Source: Acanthosepion lycidas
Taxonomy: Eukaryota; Mollusca; Cephalopoda; Sepiida; Sepiidae
Length of the DNA: 64,000 bases
NCBI GenBank assembly: GCA_963932145.1
Contig: OZ010578.1
Location: 37,177,725 to 37,241,724 of the forward strand
Reading direction: 5' to 3'
Below the pieces are notes generated by a model. It was not told the DNA's origin, ran no database searches, and saw only the letters and a program-made list of their open reading frames with translations. Positions 1 to 10,407 of this stretch are shown in pieces. The stretch's first letter is position 1. Every line of letters begins with the position of its first letter. A program made the position numbers and the translations under genes.

Positions 1-125
1 GATTTTGTCAAGAATCTCAAGATATGCACCAGGAGCACCAAACTACATATGACAACAGTATTCAATACACAGATGAATGGTAGATTTATAAATGTGCAAG
101 ATGGAGTCTGACATATCTAAGAACT
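1..125 (-). pseudogene. LINE-B (jockey/CR1-like) reverse transcriptase fragment
   Basis: On the minus strand this reads YKSTIH, then EYCCHM, a stop, and FGAPGAYLEILDKI in one frame. This matches the part of the reverse transcriptase just before the C-terminal domain seen in other copies here (about 38750-38870 on the plus strand). It runs off the window edge, so its 3' end is not visible. It is a dead fragment, not a host gene. Confidence 0.7.
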
Positions 126-142
126 CCTCAGAAAAAGACATA

Positions 143-222
143 TTAGGTTGGTGCAAAAATAATGTCGTTTTCTAACATATATTACTATGTGAGAAAACGA
201 CATTATTTTTGCACCACCCTAA
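143..222. mobile_element. 80-bp palindromic mariner MITE, MADE1-like
   Basis: The element starts TTAGGTTGGTGCAAAAATAA and ends with the near-complement, flanked by TA on both sides (141-142 and 223-224). It is 80 bp long and folds into one hairpin. From memory, the human MADE1 MITE (Hsmar1 family) is also about 80 bp with nearly the same outer 16 bases. The mariner assignment rests on the TA target and these ends. It has no coding capacity. Confidence 0.85.
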
Positions 223-384
223 TAAATGTTAGAATTGCAATGGCATGAACAATAAAAGCAAAAAAATTCATCCGGAAGTCAAAAATGAAAGTACAAATTT
301 TTAGGTCAGCATTAGAAACAGTCTTCTTGTATGGTCAAGCAGTTGCACATAAACAAAGTCCAATCTTGACTAGATCCATAGTAA

Positions 385-695
385 GTCAGTTAAGTGCCAT
401 GCGTGATACATGCTTGAGTGATCATGTATCTTTCAATACATGACTGACAAAGCAGAGTTTTTTTTCCCCACAGTAGGTTGCCATTTCTTTTTGAGTAAAT
501 TGGTTGCCAACCAAGGCTAAAGAACTCGGTCTGTTCTGCTATTCAACCCATAGCTGGGGGGGAAGAGAGATGGTTTCATACCTTTCCCCAAGTGTATTTG
601 TGCGTAAGTGAATCTAATGAACTCAACTGGAATTTGAACTCGGCTCTCCGAATTCTCACTCCGAGCCGATATCCATTACACCACAATGCACATCC
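385..695 (-). mobile_element. tRNA-derived SINE, family S1
   Basis: Read on the minus strand it has a tRNA-like head (a TAATGGATA A-box-like stretch and a GAGTTCAAATTCC-like B box), the S1 middle (cccttgggaaaggtatgaatc, 'tagcaggacagac', 'gaaagaaatggcaacc') and the 3' stem-loop. It is close to full length with scattered changes. No clear target duplication is visible. Confidence 0.75.
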
Positions 696-984
696 ATAGT
701 CACATGACTGATTTTTAAAAATCCCATATTAATTTTCATATTTTTTTTAAAAAAAGACTATTTCTTAATAAAAAATATCCCTTCACGTTATTCTTTTCTT
801 TAACTGTCACTTTAAGTCTTATATATTGTTTGGTGTTAGAAAAAAGTAACAATTCAGTGGCTAAATATGGGCTGTATTAAACATGCTTCAACCTTCAAAA
901 ACTTCTTTGAACAACAGAACTCTTTCTTTTTACTGCTTTTGTGGCTATTATGTTTCGGCGTGCCTATTCTAGAACTGGATGTGC

Positions 985-1258
985 AGGTGGTGTAATGGAT
1001 AACAGCTTGGAATGAGAAAACAGAGAGCTGAGTTCAAATTCTAGTCTGGTTTGTTACATTCAATTATGCGCAAATACCATTGGAAAAGGTATGAATCCGT
1101 CTCTTCTCCCCACAGTTACGGGTTGAATAGTAGGACAGACTGGCAACCAGTCTACCGCAGAAAGAAATGGTAACCTCCTGTGAGAAAATCTGCCATGTCA
1201 GTCATGAATTGAAAGAGACCTGATCGCCGAAGTGTGTATCACGTATGACCCTTAACTG
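985..1258 (+). mobile_element. tRNA-derived SINE, family S1
   Basis: The head 'ggtggtgtaatggata' and B-box-like 'gagttcaaattct' are followed by the full S1 middle and 3' end. It lies in the opposite orientation to the copy at 385-695, so a transcript through both could fold on itself. It directly abuts an RTE LINE fragment. Confidence 0.75.
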
Positions 1259-1267
1259 ACTGACTCA

Positions 1268-1705
1268 TCCTAGAACATGGCAGTGAATGTTGATCAATCT
1301 CATCACAGATGAAGACTTGAAGCAACAAAAATTTGGTTCTACAGAAGGATGCTGAGAATGCTATAAACTGAACATATGAGCAACAACAAAAGTTTTAAAG
1401 AAAAATGCAAACAAAAAGGACAATTAATTATATGTAATATCAGAAATTTCTTCTAGGGCACATCATGAGGAAAGTAGGCTTGGAAAATTTTATCCTCATC
1501 CCCAGACATATTGAAGTCAAGACAGACAGAAGAAAGCAGTGAATAACCTACCTATCAGGGCTTGTGTAAATTTTTAAAGAGGACAGGGATTCGGAAAAAT
1601 TTTGCAAAAAAGACAAATTTTAGTAATGTCCACAAATGACAGGAGTCTGTGGAGAGCCATGATTGCCCATGTTCTGAAGGTATATAGCACATAGAAAAAG
1701 AATTA
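1268..1705 (+). pseudogene. LINE-A (RTE/BovB-like) 3' ORF fragment
   Basis: This matches the last third of the RTE open frame seen at 19150-19580: the 'GSECW...ATEMWFYRRML' segment, 'FLGHIMRKVGLENF', and the terminal segment 'LWRAMIAHVLK'. Stops and frameshifts are frequent. It is a 5'-truncated, dead copy. Confidence 0.75.
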
Positions 1706-2020
1706 TTCTAGAACCTTCTTAAAATACACAATCCATATGGAAAGAGTGGTGTGTAGATGGAGAGGGGCATTTTTTTTGATAGAACCAACAAGAAATATAT
1801 TTTTTTTTTTTTTATTAAAAAAATACTTTTTTGCAGGTACATGTTTCAAGACTAGTATCTCCATTTTAACAGCACATCTTTAAATTTTGACAAATTCATT
1901 TTATCCACTTATGTCTTTTTCAAATTAAGCATTTCTGATTATTTTAGAGTAATTTTTTGTTGTTTAAGCAGTGTTACCATTAAGTTTTAAATAAATATGC
2001 TGGGGGGGTGGAATCATTCC
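1706..2020. other. AT-rich spacer, no feature recognised
   Basis: It holds a T-run near 1800 and simple AT-rich sequence. I see no coding or repeat homology. Confidence 0.5.
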
Positions 2021-2199
2021 TTTTTGGAGAAAAACTCACCTTGTAGATCTTTCAATCCAACCACTCCTTTTATTAAATATTTAAATGAAATGCCCTGTCC
2101 TCACTGCCCAAATTAAAGGCTGGGAGGAAATTTTCTGAATATTTAATAAAAGAGGTGATTTGAATAAACATTACCTGGGTGGATTTTTCTCAAAAAAAA
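2021..2199. mobile_element. Fold-back MITE-like element
   Basis: Two imperfect inverted arms of about 60 bp begin with TTTTTGGAGAAAAACTCACC and a related sequence, and share CTTTTATTAAATATT on the inner side. A short unpaired centre separates them. The target duplication is unclear, so the superfamily is not assigned. Confidence 0.5.
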
Positions 2200-3304
2200 T
2201 AAAATAAAATAAATACATAAATAAATAAAAATAAAAAATAATTGTCCTAGTACATCTATTTCAAATTCAGAGGTAATTAAAAAAAAAAAAGCATTGTTCA
2301 GGTTATTGATTGCATTCTAATTGTTATTACCACAACATTTTGACCAATTCAATCTGTAGCCATTTCCAAGAGTACAATTCATATGGAAATAGGTAAAGGA
2401 ATGTCTTATTTTTCTTAGTATTTCAAATCAGAAAATGATGGTATACAGTAAAGAAATGGTAGCAAATATACAGACTGGACCAGAGCGTACACACACACAC
2501 ACACATATATATGCATATATAAAGAGAAAGAAAAAAGGTTACTTTCTCATGAGGATTGTATATTTTAACGTTGTTGTAGAATGGATCATATGGAAAACAG
2601 TAGCAACAAAAAAAAAAAAAAAATAAAAAAATTAATTAGATTGTATAACTCTTGAACTGTTAATAAGCCATCTCAAAATTTTAGAATATACAACCTGTCA
2701 TCTAGCCAGATAGAATCATATTGAAACTTTAATCTTGTGTCTAATTTATTGTCCATAAATGCCATATTTATTTATTTTTTGTCATCTAGCCAGATAGGAT
2801 CGTTAATGAGTCTGTTAGTTCTAAATTCACTGGTGATAACAGAAAAATACTTTTCTTATATTATTGTTCAGTTTCATTTCATTTCCTGCATTCCAGTTTT
2901 ATATAAATTGAAACACAAGGGAATTCTGGGTAATAAAGAATATGACACTTGTTTCAAATGGAATACACTGACTTTTTTGTGAACCATTTTATGTTTGTAA
3001 AAGCATGAATCAGTTCTAACTTAAATGTACAAATTCCCTTAATATGCGACATTTTTTGCACATGATAGAGTTGAGTGAATAAAGTGTTGTGCTATCCTTA
3101 GCTATAAAAAAAGGATGTGTTATTACAATAATATTTTATTAATTTGTTTTCTTTTTGTAAACAGAATGGAGATATATCTGTCAATGTTAACCTTTCTTTG
3201 CAACATCAACTTTCAAAGACTGATATCAAATACTGTTTTGATCATTTTCACTCAATAAACTTCAACTGTGTATGACAAATATTTTCAAATAACCTAATGG
3301 ATTT
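2200..3304. other. AT-rich spacer with short repeats
   Basis: It contains A-rich runs (2190-2240, 2600-2630), a short (AC)n near 2490 and a direct repeat of 'gtcatctagccagata' (2699 and 2781). No gene is recognised; the open frames at 2435 and 2737 have no recognisable motif. Confidence 0.5.
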
Positions 3305-3610
3305 AAGCATTGGTTCCAGAATTTGGTGATATAGTAATTGTGAGTTCAATCCCTAGTACAGACTTAGAAACAGGGCACGCAATTACTAAGCAGTACTAAA
3401 TAAGAACAAGATGAGTCAACTTTATATATAGACAGAGAATGATCTACACTGTAGATTAAATAAAGAGTTTATCTCAAAATTCCTTGAAGGTTACACAGTA
3501 ACAAGAATCATAAGGGCACAATGGCCAAAATATTGTAACAAAGATGAGAACAATAATCTGAATGTAAATAATGATAACATCTCATCCAAAAATTCAGACA
3601 AAAAAATAAA
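3305..3610 (+). mobile_element. tRNA-derived SINE, family S2
   Basis: A B-box-like 'gagttcaatccct' sits in a degraded tRNA head. It is followed by the S2 linker ('agtactaaataagaac') and S2 tail ('gcacaatggcc...atattgtaacaaagatgag', then 'aatctgaatgtaaataatg'). Strongly diverged. Confidence 0.65.
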
Positions 3611-4261
3611 TATTTAAATCTTGCTGTTTTTAACATGGGCAAGACAAAAATCTTTGACAATTTTTTTATCAAGCATTTTAAAAATATCTTGTTAGAATAA
3701 AAAGAAAGTAAAGTTTTTGTCAGTAAAACAAGAAATAAAATATATTTTCTAAACCTAATCTGTGATGTTTATAGGAAATTTATTCAGTTTTTCATCTTCA
3801 CAAAAATCCTGATATTGGAATAATTTGGATCATTTTACTTCAGTATAAATTGATTTACATTTTAGGACTAAATTTATTCATGAAAAAATAGCGTTATGGG
3901 AGAGGAAGCAAGTTTGAAATTAGTGAAATCTGTCCTACTTAGTTTTGTATCACTCGGGAATTAATACCACAACCTGCTTAAGATACACAATGCAATGAAT
4001 ATTGCAAAGGTCCTAGCTTTTTATACAATAATAATTGAAAATGAAGGATGTTCAATTAGAGTAATCATTATTCCTATAGAAATCCTGAAGGTTGCATTTA
4101 AGCATGAGACAGGATGTCACCGTTTGTTGATTTTATGGCTTATCAACACTTTGCAGGTTATTTAAACCTTGAAAATGTTTTCAAATTTTAAGAATTCTTT
4201 TTATAATGAACCCAACTGTAACTCAGCTCTTTGATTAACAATTCCAAATCATTTTTCATCC
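3611..4261. other. AT-rich spacer, nothing recognised
   Basis: No coding frame, RNA gene or repeat family was recognised here. Confidence 0.5.
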
Positions 4262-4380
4262 AAGCTTATAACACCCAGTATTTCCAAACAGTCACCCATC
4301 TAGGTACTAACCATGCTTGACATTGCTTAACTTTGGTGATTGTATAGGAATCAGTATTTCAATGTGATGTGACCAGAAGC
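4262..4380 (-). pseudogene. 5S rRNA-derived sequence, full length
   Basis: Over 119 bases this aligns end to end with the reverse complement of animal 5S rRNA as I know it. The marker segments are 'cacccagtatttcc', 'cagtcacccatctaggtact' and 'aaccatgcttgacattgctt', which correspond to the 3' half with its internal promoter region. Many substitutions make a functional gene unlikely. It may be a 5S pseudogene or the head of a 5S-derived SINE (SINE3 type); no SINE body is obvious next to it. Confidence 0.7.
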
Positions 4381-4744
4381 CTTTGATCTCAGTGTCCACT
4401 ACAGAACAACCTTACCCATAAATATATAGCATACTTTAAAATTATATAAATATAAAAAATTCAGATGTAACTAAAAATATATCTGTAATAGGACAATATG
4501 AATAAAGAGAAAAGGAAAACTTATCTTAGTTGATGTGTTTTGTCCTCTGATGGACTTTATCAAGTCAATTTTTATTTTATTTTGCAATGAGTATTTATAA
4601 ACAAAAAGTAAAAATGTTTAATTTAAAAATTTTTTTAATTTAATAATGTTTATAAATAAATATACATAAGGCTAACTGAAAAGTCTAGGTAACTAACAGG
4701 ATGTTAAGTGATGTAATTTAATATCAAATAAACTAAAATGAGAA
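4381..4744. other. AT-rich spacer
   Basis: Nothing recognised apart from AT-rich simple sequence. Confidence 0.5.
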
Positions 4745-4771
4745 TATATATATATATATATATATATATAT
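4745..4771. repeat. (AT)n microsatellite at a LINE 3' end
   Basis: The array abuts the 3' end of the minus-strand LINE-B copy that follows, the place where other copies carry an A-rich tail. Confidence 0.85.
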
Positions 4772-4772
4772 C

Positions 4773-5450
4773 AATCGATTTCACCCCAAGAAAGGCAGTA
4801 AAGCCACTAAGACACAAGGAATTACTGGGTATGGAAGAATTAGCAACAGAAACATTAATAATGAGCGGGAAGAGAAAAGAGTAATCAGGAGGACAGTAGA
4901 TAGCGATTGATACTGCCTTTAAATTTTTACAGCTTAAAGTTGGCTGGAAAGCATGGAGATGAATGGGAGTTCCACAAGCGAGAAGTGCAAAAAAAGAAAA
5001 TATTAGCAGAGAATTTATGGCTATATCTAACTAGCTCAACTCTAAATTGATGAGATTTCAATGCCAGTCTAATACTGTGCTTAAATTCAAAAAGTCTAGG
5101 TACCATAGCAAAGAGCTCATCCAAACAATGACCATAAAAGCATTTATAGAAAAGGCCCAGGGAAGCAATCTTACTGTGGTGGGAAAGTGACTGAAGCCAA
5201 GACACCAGATCAGGACCTATAATATTGCTGATTCTTCTTTGGATTTTATCAAGGAGCTCAATGTAAATAGCAGTATCACTGGATCATATATGGTAGCAAT
5301 ATCTTAAACATGGATGAATGGTAGACTTATTAGATATGTATAATAGATTCCGGAGAGAAAGACTGTCTTGCACGACACAGTGAACCAACTTTTTTAGCAG
5401 CCAACCTAGCAATGGATTCAATATAGTCTTTCCACTTCATGTAAATTGAG
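4773..5450 (-). pseudogene. LINE-B (jockey/CR1-like) reverse transcriptase 3' end
   Basis: On the minus strand the frame at 4927-5205 encodes 'LSHHSKIASLGLFYKCFYGH', 'DELFAMVPRLFEFKHS' and 'TSRLWNS...CFPANFKL', the C-terminal domain typical of jockey/CR1-type non-LTR polymerases. Upstream, toward 5410, it continues into 'YIELLDKIQRRISNIIGPDL'. The element is 5'-truncated, as is usual for LINE insertions, and its 3' UTR includes 'gccactaagacacaagg'. Stops interrupt it, so it is dead. Confidence 0.8.
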
Positions 5451-5679
5451 AACGTTAGCCTGAGAATATATTAGGATAGTTGTAGATTCAGTCATCTGCT
5501 AAAGGTCCTGGAATTATACACTCTACAGATAAGAGAATGGCTACTGTATACAGAATGCTACTTTCTGTCTAAAGTTATTATTTATGGCTGAACTAATAAT
5601 AAAGACGGTTATATTAGTCTGATTGTAACTAACTTATACAAAATTCAAGAAACCAAGAAAATAAGTTGTTTCTTTTTTT

Positions 5680-6275
5680 TTCAATCATTTCACACAAGCA
5701 GGCACTAAAGCTAGTAAGATGCAAGAGCTTACTGATGATGAGAGAATATGAGGGGAAAAAAAAAACACAATTAAAGAGCGAGAACAAAAGAAGAGAAGAT
5801 AACGATTGACATTGAAAGATCAAATTGACTGGGAAGCAAGCAGCCTAAAGAGAGTTCCGTAAGTGAGAAGTGCAAAAGAAGAAACTGTTAGAATAAAACT
5901 TATGGTTATATCTAGCCATTTCAACTGTAAAATGATGAGACCTACTTGCCAATCTAGTACTGCACTTAAATTCATCGTCTAGGTGCCATAGCAGAAAGCT
6001 CATACGAACAATTACCATGAAAGTATTTATAAAAAAGGCACAGGGAAGCTATTAGGTTGGTGCAAAAATAATGATGTAATAATGTTGTTTTTTGACGTAT
6101 TTTTTAACGTCAAAAAACGACATTATTACGTCATTATTTTTGCACCAACCTAATATATTATGGTGGTGGGAAAGGGACTGAAGTCAAGATGACAGGTCAA
6201 GAATCTCTAAATGTATAGCAGAAGTAACAGACCAGATGTGGAGACAATAACTGAAGCATGGATGAATGGTAATGT
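5680..6275 (-). pseudogene. LINE-B 3' end, second copy, interrupted by a MITE
   Basis: It is collinear with the copy at 4773-5450, with the same 3' UTR and C-terminal region but more damaged coding. A 102-bp mariner MITE (6052-6153) splits it exactly after 'cagggaagct', so the LINE copy is older than the MITE. Confidence 0.75.
6052..6153. mobile_element. 102-bp palindromic mariner MITE, MADE1-like ends
   Basis: The ends are TTAGGTTGGTGCAAAAATAA with TA duplications at 6050-6051 and 6154-6155. The arms are about 47 bp and contain 'aatgatgtaataatgttg', compared with the 80-bp form. The same 102-bp form recurs at 37922-38023, so this is a subfamily rather than a one-off. It is nested in a LINE-B copy. 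Confidence 0.85.
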
Positions 6276-6816
6276 CTAATTAGTCAGTGTAAGTTAATAA
6301 ACAAATATTCACCCAAATGTGTTGTGGCTGATGGGAAAAGTAAAGTACAGATGTGTGGAGACAGGCATAACACCTACCAGTGGGGTAAGTGGCAAGATAA
6401 TTCCTTAATATTTGGCTATATCTCAGGAAATCTTGGCCACTTGCAACTTATTCCATGGGCAGAAAGCCAGTATTTACATTTGTAATAGATTTGAACAAAC
6501 CGAGATACTTATATCATTTAGGTATTGTGGATTTTACGGACAACCAAAGGCAAGTGGGAGGGTCAAAAGACAATGTTTAATCAATCTTCTAGGGGGGAAA
6601 CAACACTGAAATACTGGATTTTAACTAAGATAAAGATTTATTCGTGTAGTAAGTAGTTATGAACATAAGGAGAATGAAAGTTGGCCCACCTGTGACAGAA
6701 GTAGGTGTTCTCGCCTAGGTAAAAGGCCAAGATTTCTAATGCTGATTTTCTAGGCAGTCACACCTTTCTCACAATCTTCATACCTCCACTTGACTTCAGG
6801 TCTGATGAAACTACTA
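6276..6816. other. Spacer with no recognised gene
   Basis: A 65-codon frame at 6412-6609 shows no recognisable motif. No repeat family was assigned. Confidence 0.45.
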
Positions 6817-6953
6817 CAGTGTAACCCGGATATAACAGAGTTGTCGTGACCGGAGAAGAAGTCTCTTATATCCGGGTTTGGTCTATTTTGTTTAGGTAAG
6901 TATGGCTCTAATTTGGGACCGGAGAAAACCTCTCTTATATCTGGGTTACACTG
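6817..6953. mobile_element. 137-bp pogo/Tigger-like MITE
   Basis: The inverted ends CAGTGTAACCCGGATATAA and its near-complement at 6935-6953 are flanked by TA on both sides. The interior repeats the GACCGGAGAA motif in direct orientation. CAGT-type ends with a TA target fit the pogo branch of Tc1/mariner; this is inferred from the ends only. Confidence 0.7.
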
Positions 6954-6989
6954 TATATACTGTATCCCTTCAGGATGTGGGGCGATCGT

Positions 6990-7430
6990 GTCTCTTTACA
7001 ACTTCCTATCCTTTGTTGCTTGAAGCAATGTTTTTCTTCTCTTGACTATCCTCCTCTTCTATTCATTTACATAGACTTGTTAGGTAGGTTACTCAATGTT
7101 CAGTGTGTCTTGTGAGTATCAAATTATCCAAGCCTCTTTCCTTATTATGTGCCCTAGAAATTTAAATGGTCTCTTTCTGACCCTAATACAAGTCTTTTTT
7201 CTATTCCCGTTTTCCTTACAACTTCCTTGTTGCTTATATGCTCAGTCTATGCTATTCTCAACATCCTTTAAAAGAACCACATCCTTATCGTCTGGAGTCT
7301 CCTTTTTACTTGTGAAGAAAGTGTCCAACATTCACCGACATATAAGAGGGTTGATATTACAAAGCAATACAGCTTGGAGAATTTAGCACTCACAGAACAC
7401 AACTTACTGTAGGAACAGAGGGAAATGGTA
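6990..7430 (-). pseudogene. LINE-A (RTE) 3' ORF fragment, minus strand
   Basis: On the minus strand the frame at 7268-7471 contains 'VISTLLYVGECWTLSSQVKR' followed by 'RLQTIRMWFF'. This matches the RTE region 'LYGSECW...MKRRLEATEMWF'. The rest, down to about 6990, corresponds to the 'RKRQ...FLG.IMRKE' region. It faces the plus-strand RTE fragment that begins at 7445. Confidence 0.75.
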
Positions 7431-7444
7431 AGTAACCTATTTAC

Positions 7445-7800
7445 CAAGAAAGGATGTAATAACAAGGACATATAATGAGGAAAAAGGGCCTAGAGAATTT
7501 AACACTCATATGAAATACTGAATGCAAGAGAAACAGGAGGAAACAGTAAGTAACCTAATTAATGAGTTTGAGTGAACAGGTACCAGGACATATTAGGAGG
7601 AAAGAGGGTCTAGAGAATTTAACACTTACAGAACATATTGAAGGCAAGAAGAGGGAAATAGTGAGTAACCTACCTAAAGAATTTGTGTAAATGAATGGCA
7701 GAACAGAAATGGGAGGGATGGTAAAAAGGCAAATCTTACTAAAAGATAGTTGTGGAGAGCCATAATTGCCTATGTCCTGAAAGAACACATCAGCTACTAT
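7445..7800 (+). pseudogene. LINE-A (RTE) 3' end with internal duplication
   Basis: The unit 'acatattaggaggaaagagg' / 'tagagaatttaacac' occurs twice (7468 and 7587), then the fragment ends in the RTE terminal stretch 'tgtggagagccataattgcc'. It is a degenerate 3' fragment. The duplication could be slippage or two overlapping copies. Confidence 0.65.
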
Positions 7801-7873
7801 AAGTGTACATTGTAATTACTGAAACTAATAGAAATTAATAGTTTAAAAAACAATATTCATAAATAGCAGTATA

Positions 7874-8735
7874 CAGGGTGCGATGCATAAATCGTCATCT
7901 AAATTAAACAAAAATAACATCTCATTTTAACAGATATATTTACCAAAATTACACAAAAATATGTTGAAAAACTAGAGTTAATTTATTCAATAAAATCGCC
8001 ATTAGCTCAAACCACGGCCTCCAGACGATTTCAGAATCTCCTGCAACTCTTCTGGACGATCTCCTTGTTTAAGGTGGCGAATGCTACGATAATCCTCGCC
8101 TTCAGTTCATATTTGGTATTTATAAGAAGTTTTGTTGGTCTCTTGCTCAACTGTACCCCATACATAATAATCATAGGTTTACACTTTGGGCAGTTAGGTG
8201 GCCAGATGTAAGGGGTTATGTAGTTGCAGAAATTGTCTGACAGCCATCATTGGGTTCTGCTCGTGTGGTATGGTGCAAAGATTGGTTGCCAAACATAGGG
8301 TCTTCCAGCAGCCACCCTCTTGACCCAGGGCAGCACTACCTTCTCAAGGCATTTGATGTAAGGTCTCTGTGTTGAGTCTGAGGCCCTCACCAACAAATTT
8401 AGGAGTTCTTTTCTTATCAGAACAATTAGAGTGAGTTTTCTGAGCTGCTGTACCTTTATAAACACCATTTGACTCATCCAACTCTTTTCAAATCCTCTGC
8501 ACTGTCACCCAAACACTCTGAAATGTTCGTATTGGAGCTTCTGGTATGAATGCCAAGCAGTACAGCATGCCGTTTCCAAATTTCTGGCAGAGTGAATTGG
8601 GTCATGGTGCTCTTTATCTCACTGATGGTCACCAAATGACCCTATTATACTGTGCAGTTGACAAAATCAAAAACAAATAATGTGCAGTGCAAAATTAAAA
8701 ATAGAAAATGGTGACAATTTACCCATCACACCCTG
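7874..8735 (-). mobile_element. Internally deleted mariner, transposase on the minus strand
   Basis: The inverted ends CAGGGTGCGATGCATAAAT and its relative (RC of 8710-8735) follow TA at 7872-7873; the right-hand TA has decayed to TG. The minus frame at 8247-8477 reads 'YIKCLEKVVLPWVKRVAAGR' then 'PYVWQPIFAPYHTSRTQ', the region around the second catalytic Asp of mariner transposases. The expected QQDSAP-type motif reads QPIFAP here, so that Asp is lost. The start of the transposase (MTQFTLPEIWK-like) is visible near 8600. Total length is 862 bp, short of the usual ~1.3 kb. Dead. Confidence 0.8.
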
Positions 8736-8831
8736 TGCATGTATTTGTGAATATTTATTTGTAAATATCTTATAGCTTATGATATGTGGCTCTTGCATTA
8801 AAAAGTTTTGGCCACATATCTTGTGATACTA

Positions 8832-9035
8832 GTATGGGTGAAATAGCAGGGTTGATTGGGATATCTAGACTTGGCAAATCTAGAAAAAGGACTACTTTGA
8901 ATTTCAAACTGTGGAGATTGCGATGAGAAACTACTCCACTATCTTTCCTAAGAAATCATGGCAATTCATAAATAATAAAGAAAAGGAATCTGTAGTGTGC
9001 CATGATCATCTACATCCTGAAGAAACGGCATTAAA
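8832..9035 (+). mobile_element. SINE S5 with RTE-like 3' tail
   Basis: It begins inside the S1 middle ('tatgggtgaaatagcagg', 'cttggcaaatctag'). It then diverges into 'aaaggactactttgaatttc', 'actatctttcctaagaaatc', and ends 'gtgtgccatgatcatctaca'. That last part matches the 3' end of the RTE LINE ('gtggagagccatgattgcct'). Confidence 0.6.
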
Positions 9036-9668
9036 ACAATTTCAGAACCTTAGGTGATATAGCACAATTAGCTGACAGTAAGTTACAAAGAATAAAAATC
9101 TTGAGTACTAGAATAGCATTAAGAAAATAATGTCACTGTTACCAAGTTAACAAAGATGGTATAGGCATTGCTACATGATGTAGCAAGCTCCTGTAGGATG
9201 AGACATAAATTTGGATCTTCTTTGTAGTTATTTCTTTGTGCAAAATTCTCAGAATTTTAAGGCCAGAAAATATATTTGTGATTTCAAAACAAAAAAAAAA
9301 GTAAAATGACATTAGCTTTGTACCAAATATATATGCCCCCCCACCAGCACCATCCTACCACTTGCTATGAAAAAAAGGATTATATACAAAAAGATATAGA
9401 GTCAGAAATGTTTTTATAAAATTGCTAAGTGAAAAAAAGTGATTATTTATTAAATTTTTTTCACAAGGCAAGTCAATCATTGAACTAGCCCAGCATCATT
9501 TTAGCAAGCAAAGACCAGTAAAATTGAAAAAAAAATTAAACACTAATTGTAACCTTTATTCTAACAATGCTGTTGTTGTAATAATAATAATAATCTTTTA
9601 CTTTCTGTTCTGTACAATCCCTTACTCAGACATTATTCAAGACCTGAGGTAAAGTGAGGTAGTAAATA
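9036..9668. other. AT-rich spacer
   Basis: Short A-runs, a C-rich stretch near 9340 and an (AAT)n near 9580. No gene or repeat family recognised. Confidence 0.5.
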
Positions 9669-10012
9669 CAGGTCAAGTATCCTTTAAACGAAATGTACAG
9701 CTGCTGTAAATGACCTCATCTACCCTGGGTGGGGCTTCCCCAGCCCAGCTACATAGCTAACATTGGCACCAGTTTTTTGTTATCGATCATCATAGCAACA
9801 CCTTTGTTCATGGATTACTTACCAGGTGTTTCATGCTCAGTAAAGATATTATTATTAAAGATATTACTCAAAATGTCAAAAAGTCCCGCATTTACATAAA
9901 ATCTTAATTTCACGACTTAAAAATCAGTCTGAGCATTACATGACTAGTGTTGTTACCTGTCTATCTGTATGTACACAAAATTTATTAAATTTTATATGAA
10001 ACTATTTTCAGG

Positions 10013-10055
<43 letters not shown>
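10013..10055. repeat. (GT)n(AT)n microsatellite
   Basis: A short GT run passes into a pure AT array. It abuts the 3' end of the minus-strand S3 SINE. Confidence 0.85.
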
Positions 10056-10057
<2 letters not shown>

Positions 10058-10297
10058 AAATGGACAAAGTCCGACAATTTATTTATTAAAGACATTTTTA
10101 TGTTTAACATTCTTTTTATAGATACAAGTATTTAAGTAAATGCTCTGTTTATAATAAACAGTATTAAATAACATTTACTGGGCAGAATGTCTGAGAAATT
10201 TTCATAGAAAATATTCATCCTTTGACAGGATTCGAACCTGCATCCTATACAGAACCGTCATTTAGCTTGACGTGCCTAACCGTTTGGCCACAAAGGA
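10055..10297 (-). mobile_element. tRNA-Ser-like SINE, family S3
   Basis: The minus-strand head (10218-10297, 80 nt) folds like a class II tRNA: acceptor TCCTTTG/CAAAGGA, D-arm GCCAAACGGTTAGGC, anticodon stem CGTCA/TGACG, a short variable arm, and a T-arm GCAGGTTCGAATCCTGT with a perfect B box. It resembles tRNA-Ser. The anticodon loop lacks the expected U33, so a working tRNA is unlikely. The body runs to an AT-rich tail near 10055. Confidence 0.75.
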
Positions 10298-10407
10298 TCG
10301 TTCGGTTGGCAAGGTCGAATTTACTGCTTATAAACTTCAATCTTCGATGAATCTCGTACATTCATAACTGCTCATGGCATATCAAATGTAAACAAATGAC
10401 GTCATGC

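Noticed and set aside
4745..4771. AT arrays as replication origins or CRISPR-like arrays
   Set aside because: They are simple microsatellites with no spacer structure, and nothing supports an origin.
10218..10297. Functional tRNA-Ser gene
   Set aside because: It folds like a class II tRNA, but the anticodon loop lacks U33 and the sequence continues into a repeated body, so it is a SINE head.
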